Positions 45,045 to 54,976 of a stretch of 64,000 nucleotides of DNA are shown one piece after another (positions within the stretch are counted from its first letter, which is position 1; every line of letters starts with the position of its first letter). The notes beneath the pieces were generated by a model. It had not been told where the DNA came from and did no database searches. It saw only the letters and a program-made list of their open reading frames with translations. The position numbers were made by a program, and so were the translations under genes. This DNA is from an uncultured Clostridium sp. (lineage in GTDB: Bacteria > Bacillota > Clostridia > TANB77 > CAG-508): assembly GCA_900554565.1 (NCBI GenBank), contig USHX01000001.1, positions 28,369 through 92,368 on the forward strand, in the 5' to 3' direction.

Positions 45045-46004
45045 TTATAATTTTTCCAAATATTTTTTCTTCATTTTGTATGATGAATGTACATACCTAT
45101 TTAATGTTATATTTATGTCACTATGCCCCAATATTTCACTTAAGGATTTAATATCCATTCCTACTTCTACACATTCAGTTGCAAAGGTGTGTCTTAATAT
45201 ATGGAATTTGTATGGCTTTATTTTAAGTGATTTTAACATTTCCTTGTATGAATTTTGAAATGTTCTTGGTTCTATGTATTTATCTTCTTTTCCTGTTAGC
45301 AAAAAACTTTCCGGATTATATTCTTTTTTTATTACTTTTAGTATTTCATATAATTTATTTGACATAGGTATAACCCTTATAGAACTATCAGTCTTAGGTT
45401 TGTCTATTATTACTTTCGACTTTTTATCTTTTTGACTATACACCCTTTGTAATGTGTGATTTATGCTTATTGTTCTTTCACTAAAATCAATATTTTCCCA
45501 TTTTAATGCACATAATTCTCCTATTCTCATTCCTGTATTTAGACATATCAAGATTCCTATACTTTTTAAAGAATTTTCTTTTATACAGTATTTTTCTATT
45601 TTATTTCTTTCTCTTTTGGTTAAAATTTTTAATTTTTTGTTTTCCAATTTTGGAAGTTCTATGTTTTCATATTTTATTTGGTAATTGTATTTGTTATTTG
45701 CATATTTTAATATTGCTTTTAACACATTTAATATATCTCTTACTGTCTTACTTTCATACTCTTCTTCAAGCATTTCTACGAATTCTGCATAATCATATTT
45801 CTTCAATTTTCTTACTTTGCAATTGCAAAATGTTGGCATTAAATATTTATATATTTTATATTCATAATTAAAATATGTTGATTTTTTTATTTTTTTCTTT
45901 TTACTTTCTAACCATTCTTTTGCTATATCTTCAAAGTAATCTTCCTTTCCTATTTTCTTTAGTTCTTCTCTTAGTACATTTCTTAGTTCTTCTAATTGTT
46001 TCAT
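45045..46004 (-). CDS. Tyrosine recombinase (phage-integrase family)
   Basis: 319 residues. The N-terminal SAM-like core-binding domain (about 1-115) is followed by the catalytic domain with TGMRIGELCALKW (Arg I), a Lys in the beta hairpin, HILRHTFATE (His-x-x-Arg), GHSDINITLNRY and the nucleophilic Tyr in NRYVHSS. The integrase-like size and lysine-rich linker fit an integrative element, but no phage, conjugation or att-repeat partner is visible, so it may be a relic or a domesticated recombinase. Confidence 0.9.
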   Translation of the reverse strand: MKQLEELRNVLREELKKIGKEDYFEDIAKEWLESKKKKIKKSTYFNYEYKIYKYLMPTFCNCKVRKLKKYDYAEFVEMLEEEYESKTVRDILNVLKAILKYANNKYNYQIKYENIELPKLENKKLKILTKRERNKIEKYCIKENSLKSIGILICLNTGMRIGELCALKWENIDFSERTISINHTLQRVYSQKDKKSKVIIDKPKTDSSIRVIPMSNKLYEILKVIKKEYNPESFLLTGKEDKYIEPRTFQNSYKEMLKSLKIKPYKFHILRHTFATECVEVGMDIKSLSEILGHSDINITLNRYVHSSYKMKKKYLEKL

Positions 46005-46141
46005 TCTTTTTTCTCCTTTTTTTCTGTTGTTTGATATTAGACATTGTACTAACTTTTTTTATATAAAACAATTTGTTCTTATTTTTTAGTTTGTAAAAAT
46101 AATGGTTTTAGTTTTATCTTTTCCTTGACGCTGTAAGCATA

Positions 46142-46171
46142 AAAAAATAGTGCAAATTTGCACTATTTTTT
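46142..46171. terminator. Perfect palindromic terminator after the WG-repeat gene
   Basis: AAAAAATAGTGCA and TGCACTATTTTTT pair over 13 bp; it works on either strand. Confidence 0.7.
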
Positions 46172-46185
46172 AGAAATACATAAAT

Positions 46186-47448
46186 TTAATCAAAAATAGA
46201 ATTCTTGTATTTAAACCGATTAGCATCACCCACGAATCGTCCAAAACATTCTCTAGCTGCTCTTGCCCATTTAAGGCCATTAGGTTTTTCTTTTACTTCA
46301 TGTTCTAAACCATAGATATAATCTAATTCGTCTTCTAACATGTGGATGAATTTTTTTTCTTTAGTATAACCGACGACTTCAAATATCTCATCTCCATATA
46401 TGGCTAAGATAATTCCATTTAAATTTTCTTTCTTTGTAATATATACATCAAAATTCTCCCACTTTTCTTTCTTCCCAGAAAATGATTTATAAAGTTCTAT
46501 ATCACTACTTTCGTATTCATTTGTTATATAAAATCCTTTACCATCATCTAAAAACAGCATCTTTTTATTTTCTCGATAAACCCAATAGGCATTCTTGTCC
46601 CCAATTTTTTCTATCTTTGATGCTTTAAATATTTCTTCACCAATTATATACCAGTTGCTGTTCTCCACCGGTAATTTTTTCTTTTCATCTTCATAGTATT
46701 GACAATTTTCTAATCCTAATGGATTTATTTTCTTTCTTTCTCCATTTTTTTCTACAAGATAATAGTTCTTTTTTTCTATTCCTATTAATTTTTCTTGAAA
46801 GTTTTCATCTTGGATTGTCTCTAATCTATCATACATTGGTCTTATGGCAAAATCTAAATTTTTATCTAATGTACCATATAATTTTGTTTTTACGTCTTCT
46901 ATTAATACAGTGTCATTATCTAATTTTCTAAAACATTTATCATATGAAACTATTTCTTTCATATCATTGATTACAACGCTTCCTTCTTCATACATAGGGA
47001 ATATAAGAAAAAATTTATCATTAATTGGGAATTGTTTTATCTCATCATAATACTTTGGCTCTAATAGAAGTTCACCTTTTCTATTAACATAGCCTACTGC
47101 TTTGGCATATTTCCTACCCTTTCTATAGTATCTAATTATTTTAGCTATTCCTTTTTCATCAAATTCTTCTATTTCATGAAAATTTGGTTCAAAAAGTTCT
47201 TTTCCATCCTCATCTATAAATCCATAAAATTGAAGTTTCTTAATTTTGGCAATACCTTCGCTAAATATAGAAATATCATCATATATTGGCTTTACAATTT
47301 CTTCCCCTTTTTCATTTATAATTCCTTTTAATCCTTTTAGTTCTACAATTGCTAAACCATTAGATTGATATTCATGAATTTTATCGTATTTTTGTCTCCT
47401 TTCACTATTTTCTTTTAAATTTCCTTTTGTCATCACCTTGTTGCTCAT
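46186..47448 (-). CDS. WG-repeat protein
   Basis: 420 residues. The N-terminal two thirds consist of WG/KWG-type repeats of about 40-45 residues (GLKGIINEKGEEIVKPIYDDI, YGFIDEDGKELFEPNFHEI, VGYVNRKGELLLEPKYYDEI and a later GTLDKNLDFAIRPMYDRL). Such beta-repeat proteins are common in Bacteroidota and Bacillota with unknown roles. No signal peptide. Codon 411 is CGG (46216-46218): triplet reading ends NRFKYKNSIFD; a +1 shift would end NGLNTRILFLIKFMYF with its stop inside the terminator stem. Triplet reading looks slightly more natural, but this is undecided. Confidence 0.7.
   Translation of the reverse strand: MSNKVMTKGNLKENSERRQKYDKIHEYQSNGLAIVELKGLKGIINEKGEEIVKPIYDDISIFSEGIAKIKKLQFYGFIDEDGKELFEPNFHEIEEFDEKGIAKIIRYYRKGRKYAKAVGYVNRKGELLLEPKYYDEIKQFPINDKFFLIFPMYEEGSVVINDMKEIVSYDKCFRKLDNDTVLIEDVKTKLYGTLDKNLDFAIRPMYDRLETIQDENFQEKLIGIEKKNYYLVEKNGERKKINPLGLENCQYYEDEKKKLPVENSNWYIIGEEIFKASKIEKIGDKNAYWVYRENKKMLFLDDGKGFYITNEYESSDIELYKSFSGKKEKWENFDVYITKKENLNGIILAIYGDEIFEVVGYTKEKKFIHMLEDELDYIYGLEHEVKEKPNGLKWARAARECFGRFVGDANRFKYKNSIFD
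46216..46218 (-). other. In-frame CGG near the C-terminus of the WG-repeat gene (ambiguous)
   Basis: The context is AAT CGG TTT, identical over these nine bases to the sigF site. Both readings give an open C-terminus. Confidence 0.5.
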
Positions 47449-47609
47449 ATTTCATTCTCCTTCTACATTTCAATTTTGAATGCATATATATTTTATGTCA
47501 ATTTTATGTTTTTGTCAATATTCATTAATTTTTTATTAATTTCTTTATTTTACTCAAAATTTGCAGTATAATTATCTTTATAAATTCAAACTAAAATGGA
47601 GATAAAAAT

Positions 47610-49884
47610 ATGGAAAGATACACACCAAAGTCCAATGAACGGATTAACAAAAGAACAAGTAGAAATTCGAGTCAAAGAAAAAAATGTAAATTATGATTTA
47701 AGTTTACCAACAAAAAGTATAAAACAAATTTTGTATGAAAACTTTTTCACTTTGTTTAACTTTTTAAACTTATTTTTAGCAATTATAATTTTTATGGTTG
47801 GCTCATATAAAAATATGCTTTTTCTCGCAATTGTAATTATAAATACATCAATTAGCACAATACAGGAAATACATTCAAAAAAGATTATTGATAAATTATC
47901 TGTGCTAGCGGAAAGTAAAGCAAATGTTATAAGAGATTCTAAAAAAATTGAAATTCCTATTGATGAAATAGTTTTAGATGATATTATAGAATTCAAAACA
48001 GGAAAACAGGTTGCAACTGACAGCATTATACAAGATGGAGAAGTTTTGGTTAATGAATCTTTCATAACTGGTGAGCCAAACAGTATTACAAAAAAAGCTG
48101 GTGATATGATTTTATCTGGAAGTTTTATTATTAGCGGTCATTGTTTAGCTAAAGTTGAACATGTTGGAATTGACAATTATGCTTCCAAAATATCAAGTGG
48201 AGCAAAATATGTTAAGAAAATTAATTCAGAAATAATGATTTCTTTGCAAAAAATAATTAGATTTCTAACTTTTGCAATTATACCTATTGGCCTTGCACTA
48301 TTTGTTAGTCAATTCTATTTTCAAAAGTTACCAATTGACCAATCTGTAATTCATACTGTTGCTGCAATAATTGGTATGATACCAGAAGGACTTGTTTTAC
48401 TTACAAGTACAGTTCTTGCAATTAGTGTCATTCGTTTATCTAAATCAAAAGTTCTTGTTCAGGATTTATACTGTATCGAAACTTTAGCAAGAGTGGATAC
48501 TTTATGTTTAGACAAAACTGGCACTTTAACTAAAGGAGATTTAGAAGTAGTAAATATAATAAACTTAACTAAAAATCGTGATAATAACTTATTAGAAGAT
48601 GACACTTTAGAAAATGTTTTAGCTAATTTAGCGAAATTTTCTGAAGATGAAAATCCAACTATTATGGCTATAAAAAATAGATTCCAAAAACTTTTTTCTG
48701 AATTTTCACCTATAAAGAAAGTTGCATTTTCTTCTGAAAGGAAGTGGTCTGGAATAAGCTTTAAAAATACAGGCAGTTATATTATAGGTGCACCAAGTTT
48801 TGTATTAGGAAATGACTATAACAACTACAAAAATGAAATTGAAAAGTACAGTAAAGATTATAGAGTTTTAATTGTTGCCCATTCTGAAAATAATTTTGAG
48901 AATAATTCTTTACCAAAAAATATTGTACCTATTGCTCTTGTATTATTAATTGATACATTAAGAGAGAATGTAAATCAAACTTTAAAATATTTTTACAAAC
49001 AAAATGTTGATATAAAAATAATATCTGGCGACAATCCATTAACTGTTTCTCAAATTGCTAAACATGCTGGTTTTAAAAAATATGACAATTTTATTGATAT
49101 GACTACTGTTTCAGATGATGAATTAGAAAATGTTGCACTAAAGTATTCTATTTTTGGTAGAGTTTCCCCTACTCAAAAACTTGGATTAGTAAAGGCTTTG
49201 CAACGTAATGGAAAAACAGTTGCTATGACAGGTGATGGTGTAAATGATGTTCTTGCATTAAAGCAAGCTGATTGCAGTGTAGCTATGGCAAATGGCAGTG
49301 ATGCAACTAAAAATGTATCCCAATTAATTTTATTAAACTCTGACTTTTCTTCTATGCCAAAGGTCGTAGCAGAAGGAAGAAGAACTATAAATAATATTCA
49401 AAGATCTGCATCTTTGTTTTTAGTAAAAACTATCTATTCTTGTTTACTTGCTCTTATGAGTCTGCTAATGCAAGAAAATTATCCATTTGTTCCTATTCAA
49501 CTAAGCCTTATTAGTTTTGTAACAATAGGTACTCCTTCATTTTTACTTGCATTAGAACCAAATAAAGAAAAAATAACAGGTTCATTTTTAAAAAATATAT
49601 TGAAAAAAGCTCTTCCAACTGGATTAATTTGTGCAATATCAATATTCTTCCTAACATTATTAAGTAAATTCAATATAATTGAAACTAATAAATTATCTAC
49701 ATTATGTATAATATCAACTGGTTTCTGGGGACTTTTATTACTATTTAGTTTTAGTAAATCTAGAAAAAGTGAGGAAAGCTCACTTCCATTTTCTATATAT
49801 AGACTACTACTAGCTATATGTATGACAATAATCTTTATCTTTGCAATCACCTATTTTTCTACGTTTTTTAACATCAACTTATAA
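47610..49884 (+). CDS. CtpE-like P-type cation ATPase, needs +1 shift at CGG codon 11
   Basis: 757 residues after joining. ATG 47610 has GGAG eight bases upstream. It reads MERYTPKSNE, then CGG (47640-47642); skipping the C continues GLTKEQVEIRVKEK into the long frame, a typical N-terminus for this family. The only start in the long frame itself, ATG 47596, has no binding site and lies partly inside this one. The body has TGEP, MIPEGLVLLTS, DKTGTLT and GDGVNDVLALKQAD. PEGLVLL and TGEP point to the CtpE-type group, whose mycobacterial member moves calcium; the ion here is inferred. A terminator follows. Confidence 0.88.
47640..47642 (+). other. Putative +1 recoding site: CGG codon 11 of the CtpE-like gene
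   Basis: The context is GAA CGG ATT; dropping the C gives GGA of NEGLTKEQV. Zero frame is not the ATPase frame. Confidence 0.8.
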
Positions 49885-49888
49885 AATT

Positions 49889-49926
49889 AAAAAGCAATCT
49901 AAATTTATTAACTTAGGTTGCTTTTT
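49889..49926 (+). terminator. Terminator of the CtpE-like gene
   Basis: AAAAAGCAA (49889-49897) pairs with TTGCTTTTT (49918-49926), with a nested CTAA/TTAG. Confidence 0.7.
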
Positions 49927-49977
49927 AATTTTTTTATTTGTATAATATTTTTAAGAATTTTGAAAGGAGTTTTTTGT

Positions 49978-50643
49978 ATGGAAAATGAAGTAAATGTACA
50001 AAATAAAATATTCGGAAAAACATTTTTCTGGATGTTTTTAGGCCTTCTTGGGTCTGGAATAATTGCTATGTATACATATTCTTCAGGATTATATGCTAAC
50101 ATTGTTTTAGATGGATATTTCAATGTTTTGCTTATTTTTGAATTACTAGTTGTTCTATTATTTAGTTTTCTTTTTAGAAAATTATCTCCAACACTAGTAG
50201 GCATTCTGTATTTTGTATACGCAATGCTAAATGGTGTAACTTTATCAGTAATATTTGCAGTTTTCGAACTTTATTCAATAATTTACTTATTTGTCATATC
50301 TGCAATTGTATTTGCTGTATTTAGTTTTATTGGATATAAAACTGATAAAGATTTAAGCTCATGGAGCCCTTATATTACAGTATTCATAATTGCAGGATTA
50401 GTTCTTTCTATAATTAATTTATTTATTATAAAAAGTTCTGGACTAGATTTAATTATTGATTGGTTCATTTTAGCAGTATTTTGTGGTGTTACAATTTATG
50501 ACATTAATAAAATTAAGCTTTTACAAGAAGAACCTGATATTGACCAAGAAAAAATACACATATATTGTGCTATGCAATTATACTTAGACTTTATCAATAT
50601 TTTCTTAAGAATTCTTTCTATCTTTGGAAAAAGAAGAGATTAA
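49978..50643 (+). CDS. Bax inhibitor-1/YccA-family membrane protein
   Basis: 221 residues from ATG 49978 with GAAAGGAG upstream; an in-frame ATG at 49918 lies inside the preceding terminator. Seven predicted membrane helices with the BI-1 features LNGVTLSVIFAVFELYS, a conserved Asp in the last part and the C-terminal CAMQLYLDFINIFLRIL. Bacterial homologues leak calcium or modulate membrane stress. It follows a probable calcium ATPase on the same strand but with a terminator between. Confidence 0.9.
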   Translation: MENEVNVQNKIFGKTFFWMFLGLLGSGIIAMYTYSSGLYANIVLDGYFNVLLIFELLVVLLFSFLFRKLSPTLVGILYFVYAMLNGVTLSVIFAVFELYSIIYLFVISAIVFAVFSFIGYKTDKDLSSWSPYITVFIIAGLVLSIINLFIIKSSGLDLIIDWFILAVFCGVTIYDINKIKLLQEEPDIDQEKIHIYCAMQLYLDFINIFLRILSIFGKRRD

Positions 50644-50649
50644 TTCTAA

Positions 50650-50684
50650 AAAACTCTCAAGCATTATTTGCCTGAGAGTTTTGA
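50650..50684. terminator. Bidirectional terminator between the BI-1 gene and the ABC exporter
   Basis: AAAACTCTCA (50650-50659) pairs with TGAGAGTTTT (50673-50682), extended by GCA/TGC. Confidence 0.75.
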
Positions 50685-50686
50685 TT

Positions 50687-52519
50687 TTATTCTATTTCAT
50701 CATTACAATCTTCAAATTGTGAGTTATATAAATCTGCATAGAATCCATTTTTAGCTAGCAATTCTTCATGTGTTCCTTGTTCTACTATATCTCCATGATT
50801 CATTACTAATATTAAATCTGCATTTTTTATTGTTGATAATCTATGTGCTATTATAAATGATGTTCTGCCTTCCATTAAATTATCCATAGCTTTTTGAATT
50901 TGTATTTCTGTTCTTGTATCTATTGAACTTGTTGCTTCATCTAGTATTAATATTTTTGGATTTGCAAGTATTACTCTAGCAATTGTTAATAATTGTTTTT
51001 GACCTGCTGAAACATTACTTGATTCTTCATTTAAAACTGAGTTGTATCCATTTGGTAATGTTTTTATGAAGTGATGTACATGTGCTGCTTTAGCTGCTCT
51101 TATAACATCATCATCTGATGCAGTTTCATTTCCATATTTCAAGTTGTCTTTTACTGTTCCACCAAATAGCCATGTATCTTGAAGAACCATTCCAAACATT
51201 TTTCTTAGTTCTCCACGGTCCATATCTTTTATATTATGACCATCAACTAGGATTTCTCCTGAGTTAACATCGTAAAATCTCATAAGTAGTTTTACCATTG
51301 TTGTTTTTCCAGCCCCTGTTGGCCCAACAATTGCTATTTTTTGTCCTTCCTTTACTGTTGCACTAAAATCATTTATTATAGTTTTTTCTGGATTATATCC
51401 AAAATGCACATGGTTAAATTCTACATTTCCTTTTAATTTACTTGTATCTACATTTCCTTTTTCAGTTTTTACTTCTTCTGGTTCTTCTAAAAATGTAAAT
51501 ACTCTTTCTGTTGCTGCAATCATTGCCTGTAACATTGCTGAAATTTGAGCAATTTGTATTATTGGTTGTGTAAATTGTTTATTATATTGTATAAAGCTTT
51601 GAATATTTCCAACTGTTATTGTTCCTTGTATTGCTAAATAACCACCTGCAACTGCTACTCCCACATATCCTATGTTCGCAATAAAGTTCATTATCGGAAA
51701 CATAAGTCCTGATAAGAATTGTGATTTCCAGCCTGAATGATATAATTCATCATTTGCTTTTTTGAATTCGTTTGTTACTTTTCCTTCTCCATTAAATACT
51801 TTTACAATATTTAAACCACTATATATTTCTTCAACTTGCCCATTTACGTGTCCTAAGTAGTCTTGTTGTTTAACAAAGTATTTTTGTGATTTTCCTACTA
51901 TTTTTTTTACTATAAATGTTGATACTGGAAGTATTATTAATGATATTAATGTCATTTGCCAACTTATTGATAACATCATTAATAAAATTCCTATTAATGT
52001 ACATATTGATGTTATTATTTGTGTTATTGTTTGATTCAAGTTTGAACTTAATGTATCAACATCATTTGTAACTATTGATAAAACTTCTCCATGTGTTCTT
52101 TTATCAAAATAATCCATTGGTAGTCTATTTATTTTTTCTGCTATATCATTTCTAAGTTTATATGTTATTTTCTGTGCTATTCCTGTCATCGTAAAACCTT
52201 GGATAAAAGAGAATAATGCACTTACAACATACAATGCTAACAATGTTAATAGTATTTGACCAATTTTGCCAAAGTCTATTCCATCTCCACCAGATAGTTT
52301 GCTAACTAATCCGTTAAATATTTCTGTTGTTGCATTTCCTAGTATTTTAGGTCCAACAATTGTAAATATTGTGCTACCAATTGCAAATATAAATACTATA
52401 ATTAATGCTAATTTATATTTAGATAAGTAGTTACTTATTAATTTTTTTGTTGTCTTTTTAAAGTCTTTTGGTTTTTCTGTTGTATGAGCTCTTCCTGGCC
52501 CACCCATTGGTCCTGGCAT
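50687..52519 (-). CDS. ABC exporter subunit B (membrane + ATPase)
   Basis: 610 residues: six membrane helices (about 25-330), then the nucleotide-binding domain with GPTGAGKTT, Walker B ILILDEATSSID with the catalytic Glu, and an atypical signature VSAGQ in place of LSGGQ. It pairs with the upstream subunit A; its start follows two bases after the A stop. In the heterodimer this Walker B would sit in the competent ATP site. Substrate is unknown; multidrug or peptide export is likely from the family. Confidence 0.9.
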   Translation of the reverse strand: MPGPMGGPGRAHTTEKPKDFKKTTKKLISNYLSKYKLALIIVFIFAIGSTIFTIVGPKILGNATTEIFNGLVSKLSGGDGIDFGKIGQILLTLLALYVVSALFSFIQGFTMTGIAQKITYKLRNDIAEKINRLPMDYFDKRTHGEVLSIVTNDVDTLSSNLNQTITQIITSICTLIGILLMMLSISWQMTLISLIILPVSTFIVKKIVGKSQKYFVKQQDYLGHVNGQVEEIYSGLNIVKVFNGEGKVTNEFKKANDELYHSGWKSQFLSGLMFPIMNFIANIGYVGVAVAGGYLAIQGTITVGNIQSFIQYNKQFTQPIIQIAQISAMLQAMIAATERVFTFLEEPEEVKTEKGNVDTSKLKGNVEFNHVHFGYNPEKTIINDFSATVKEGQKIAIVGPTGAGKTTMVKLLMRFYDVNSGEILVDGHNIKDMDRGELRKMFGMVLQDTWLFGGTVKDNLKYGNETASDDDVIRAAKAAHVHHFIKTLPNGYNSVLNEESSNVSAGQKQLLTIARVILANPKILILDEATSSIDTRTEIQIQKAMDNLMEGRTSFIIAHRLSTIKNADLILVMNHGDIVEQGTHEELLAKNGFYADLYNSQFEDCNDEIE

Positions 52520-52521
52520 AT

Positions 52522-54804
52522 TTATTCCCCCTTTCCTTTGTTTTCTTTATTTTTTGTTAGTTCTTCTTCAGAAAGTTGTGATAATGCAATTTGTCTATAT
52601 GTTTCATTATTTTTCATTAATTCTTCATGTGTTCCTATTCCTACAACTTTTCCTTCTTCTAGTACTACAATTTGGTCTGCATTTAAAATAGTGCTTATTC
52701 TTTGTGCTACTATTATTACTGTTTTGTTTTCAGTTTTTTCAGCTAACGCTTCTCTTAACTTGCTATCTGTTTTAAAATCTAATGCTGAAAAACTATCATC
52801 AAATACAAATATTTCTGGGTCTTTTGCTATTGCTCTTGCTATTGATAAACGTTGTTTTTGTCCACCTGAAACATTTCCACCACCTTGGGCAATTTCATCT
52901 TTATATTTTTTCTCTTTTGAATCTATAAATTCTGTTGCTTGTGCAATTTCAGCTGCTTCAATCATTTTTTCATCTGACATATTTTCATCAGAATATTTTA
53001 TATTTGATTCAATTGTTCCAGAAAATAATATTCCTTTTTGTGGCACAAATCCAATTATATCTCTTAATTGTTTTTGTGATACATCTTTTACATTTACACC
53101 ATCTATTAATAGTTCTCCACCAGTTACATCATAAAAACGTGGTAATAAGTTCACTACTGTTGATTTTCCACTTCCTGTGCTTCCTATTATTGCTGTTGTT
53201 TGACCTGGTTTTGCTGTAAAGTTAATGTCTTCTAATATTTCTGTATCAGCATCTGGATATCTGAAACTTACATTTTTAAATTCTACTAATCCCTTCTTAT
53301 TATTATCAAATTTCTTTATTTCTGGTTTATCTTGTATATCAGGTTCTGTTTCTAATACTTCATTTATTCTGTTTGCAGATACTGAAGCTCTTGGTAACAT
53401 TATTGATATCATTGAAATCATTAAAAATGCCATAACAATTTGCATCATGTATTGGATAAATGCCATCATGTCTCCTACTTGTAGTAATCCTTCTTCTACT
53501 CCATGTCCACCTACCCATACTACTAAAATCATTATTGAGTTCATTATAAACATTAATAGTGGCATCATCATTGACATTGCTCTGTTTACAAATACATTTG
53601 CTTTCATTAAGTCTTTATTAGCATTATCAAATCTTTTTTCTTCTCTTTTTTCTTGATTAAATGCTCTTATTACTGGTAACCCTGTTAATATTTCTCTTGA
53701 TACTAGGTTCAATTTATCTGTAAGTTCTTGTAACTTTTTAAACTTCGGCATAGCTATTATGAATAGTGTTCCAACTACAAATAATATTGCAAGTATTGCT
53801 ACTCCTATAATCCACGCCATTGAATTATCACTACTTGTTAATACTTTTATAAAGCCTCCAACTCCTATTATTGGCGCATATACTACAACTCTAAATAACA
53901 TTGTTATTAATTGTTGTATTTGTTGTATATCATTCGTACTACGAGTTATTAATGATGCTGTTGAATATTGGTTTAATTCTTTATTTGAAAATGTTAATAC
54001 TTTTGTAAATACTTTTTCTCTTAAATCTCTTCCCAATCTTGCTGCAACTCTTGATGAGAATAACATTACTAATACTGCTGAAACCATTGTAATTGCTGCT
54101 ACACCTAGCATTTGCATTCCTGTTTTCCAAATGTAATCATTTTGAATTTTGTCTGTATCTATTCCTAAATTTTTATATACTTCTTTTACAGAAGATATTG
54201 CTGCTTGAGTTCTTATTGAGTCTGACATGTCTTTGATTTTTTCTGTGAATTGTTCCATCATTTGGTTTCTTTGTTCTTCTGGCATGTTTTTTAATATATC
54301 CATTAAGCTCATATTTTGAAAAATTTGTTTTTGAGCTTCTGGCATATTAGCTGTCATTTGTTCTTTAATTTTATTAGCCGTTTCTTCACTATTTATTATT
54401 GACATTATCATTAATGGTGTTGACAACTTTGTTTCTAATTCTTCTTTTTGGTCTTTTTCCATTTCTTTTAATATGTACATTGTATTTGGTTCGATTTTAT
54501 AATCGTTTCCAAAATACTTTTTAGCTATTTTTTGCTCTTTTTCATTTAGTGTGTCACCCAACAGTGTATAACTATTTGATATTTCATCACTATCTTCTGA
54601 GAACATCAATATTTGTTCCATATTTTCTTTTGATATAAATTCTGGTACAGCTACTTCTATTCCACCAGCTTGTATTCCTGTGTTTACAATTTTAGATGTA
54701 TAATCTGGTAATGTTAAGTCTGTTTTTGCTTGTACACACAATAATATTACTATCGCTACAACTGCCCAAAATGAATTTTTTAAGTTTTTTAATACCTTTA
54801 ACAT
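52522..54804 (-). CDS. ABC exporter subunit A, with degenerate Walker B
   Basis: 760 residues. The first helix is followed by an unusually long extracytoplasmic segment (about 40-210) containing two Met-rich stretches (MSLMDILKNMPEEQRNQMMEQF-like) before the second helix. The nucleotide-binding domain has GSTGSGKST, a canonical VSGGQ signature and FVFDDSFSALD, where Asp replaces the catalytic Glu. Together with subunit B (SAGQ, normal Glu) this makes one degenerate and one active ATP site, as in heterodimeric exporters. It is first in the operon, behind an operator-containing promoter. Confidence 0.9.
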   Translation of the reverse strand: MLKVLKNLKNSFWAVVAIVILLCVQAKTDLTLPDYTSKIVNTGIQAGGIEVAVPEFISKENMEQILMFSEDSDEISNSYTLLGDTLNEKEQKIAKKYFGNDYKIEPNTMYILKEMEKDQKEELETKLSTPLMIMSIINSEETANKIKEQMTANMPEAQKQIFQNMSLMDILKNMPEEQRNQMMEQFTEKIKDMSDSIRTQAAISSVKEVYKNLGIDTDKIQNDYIWKTGMQMLGVAAITMVSAVLVMLFSSRVAARLGRDLREKVFTKVLTFSNKELNQYSTASLITRSTNDIQQIQQLITMLFRVVVYAPIIGVGGFIKVLTSSDNSMAWIIGVAILAILFVVGTLFIIAMPKFKKLQELTDKLNLVSREILTGLPVIRAFNQEKREEKRFDNANKDLMKANVFVNRAMSMMMPLLMFIMNSIMILVVWVGGHGVEEGLLQVGDMMAFIQYMMQIVMAFLMISMISIMLPRASVSANRINEVLETEPDIQDKPEIKKFDNNKKGLVEFKNVSFRYPDADTEILEDINFTAKPGQTTAIIGSTGSGKSTVVNLLPRFYDVTGGELLIDGVNVKDVSQKQLRDIIGFVPQKGILFSGTIESNIKYSDENMSDEKMIEAAEIAQATEFIDSKEKKYKDEIAQGGGNVSGGQKQRLSIARAIAKDPEIFVFDDSFSALDFKTDSKLREALAEKTENKTVIIVAQRISTILNADQIVVLEEGKVVGIGTHEELMKNNETYRQIALSQLSEEELTKNKENKGKGE

Positions 54805-54884
54805 TTCCTTCTCCTTTTCTTTTTTGTTTTTTCTTTTGAGTTTTTTTAATCTACAGTATTTTTATATTTTATAGGTTGAAAATA

Positions 54885-54913
54885 ACACTATGTCATTATA
54901 TGTGACACAGTGT
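54885..54913 (-). promoter_or_regulatory. Operator-like inverted repeat at the exporter promoter
   Basis: ACACTATGTCA (54885-54895) and TGACACAGTGT (54903-54913) match at 10 of 11 positions, centred on the -10 box. The right half also forms a perfect palindrome TGACACAGTGTCA (54903-54915). A repressor bound here would block the promoter; no regulator gene is adjacent. Confidence 0.6.
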
Positions 54914-54924
54914 CATTTTGTCAA
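54895..54924 (-). promoter_or_regulatory. Promoter of the ABC exporter operon
   Basis: On the minus strand TTGACA (54919-54924), 18 bp, TATAAT (54895-54900). Confidence 0.75.
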
Positions 54925-54976
54925 TACTCTGAATGTGAATTTTCTGTGAATTCGCATTCTATTTTTCTATATTTTT

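Noticed and set aside
47596..47609. ATG 47596 as the start of the CtpE-like gene
   Set aside because: No ribosome binding site lies upstream, and the codon is followed at once by the GGAG that serves ATG 47610.
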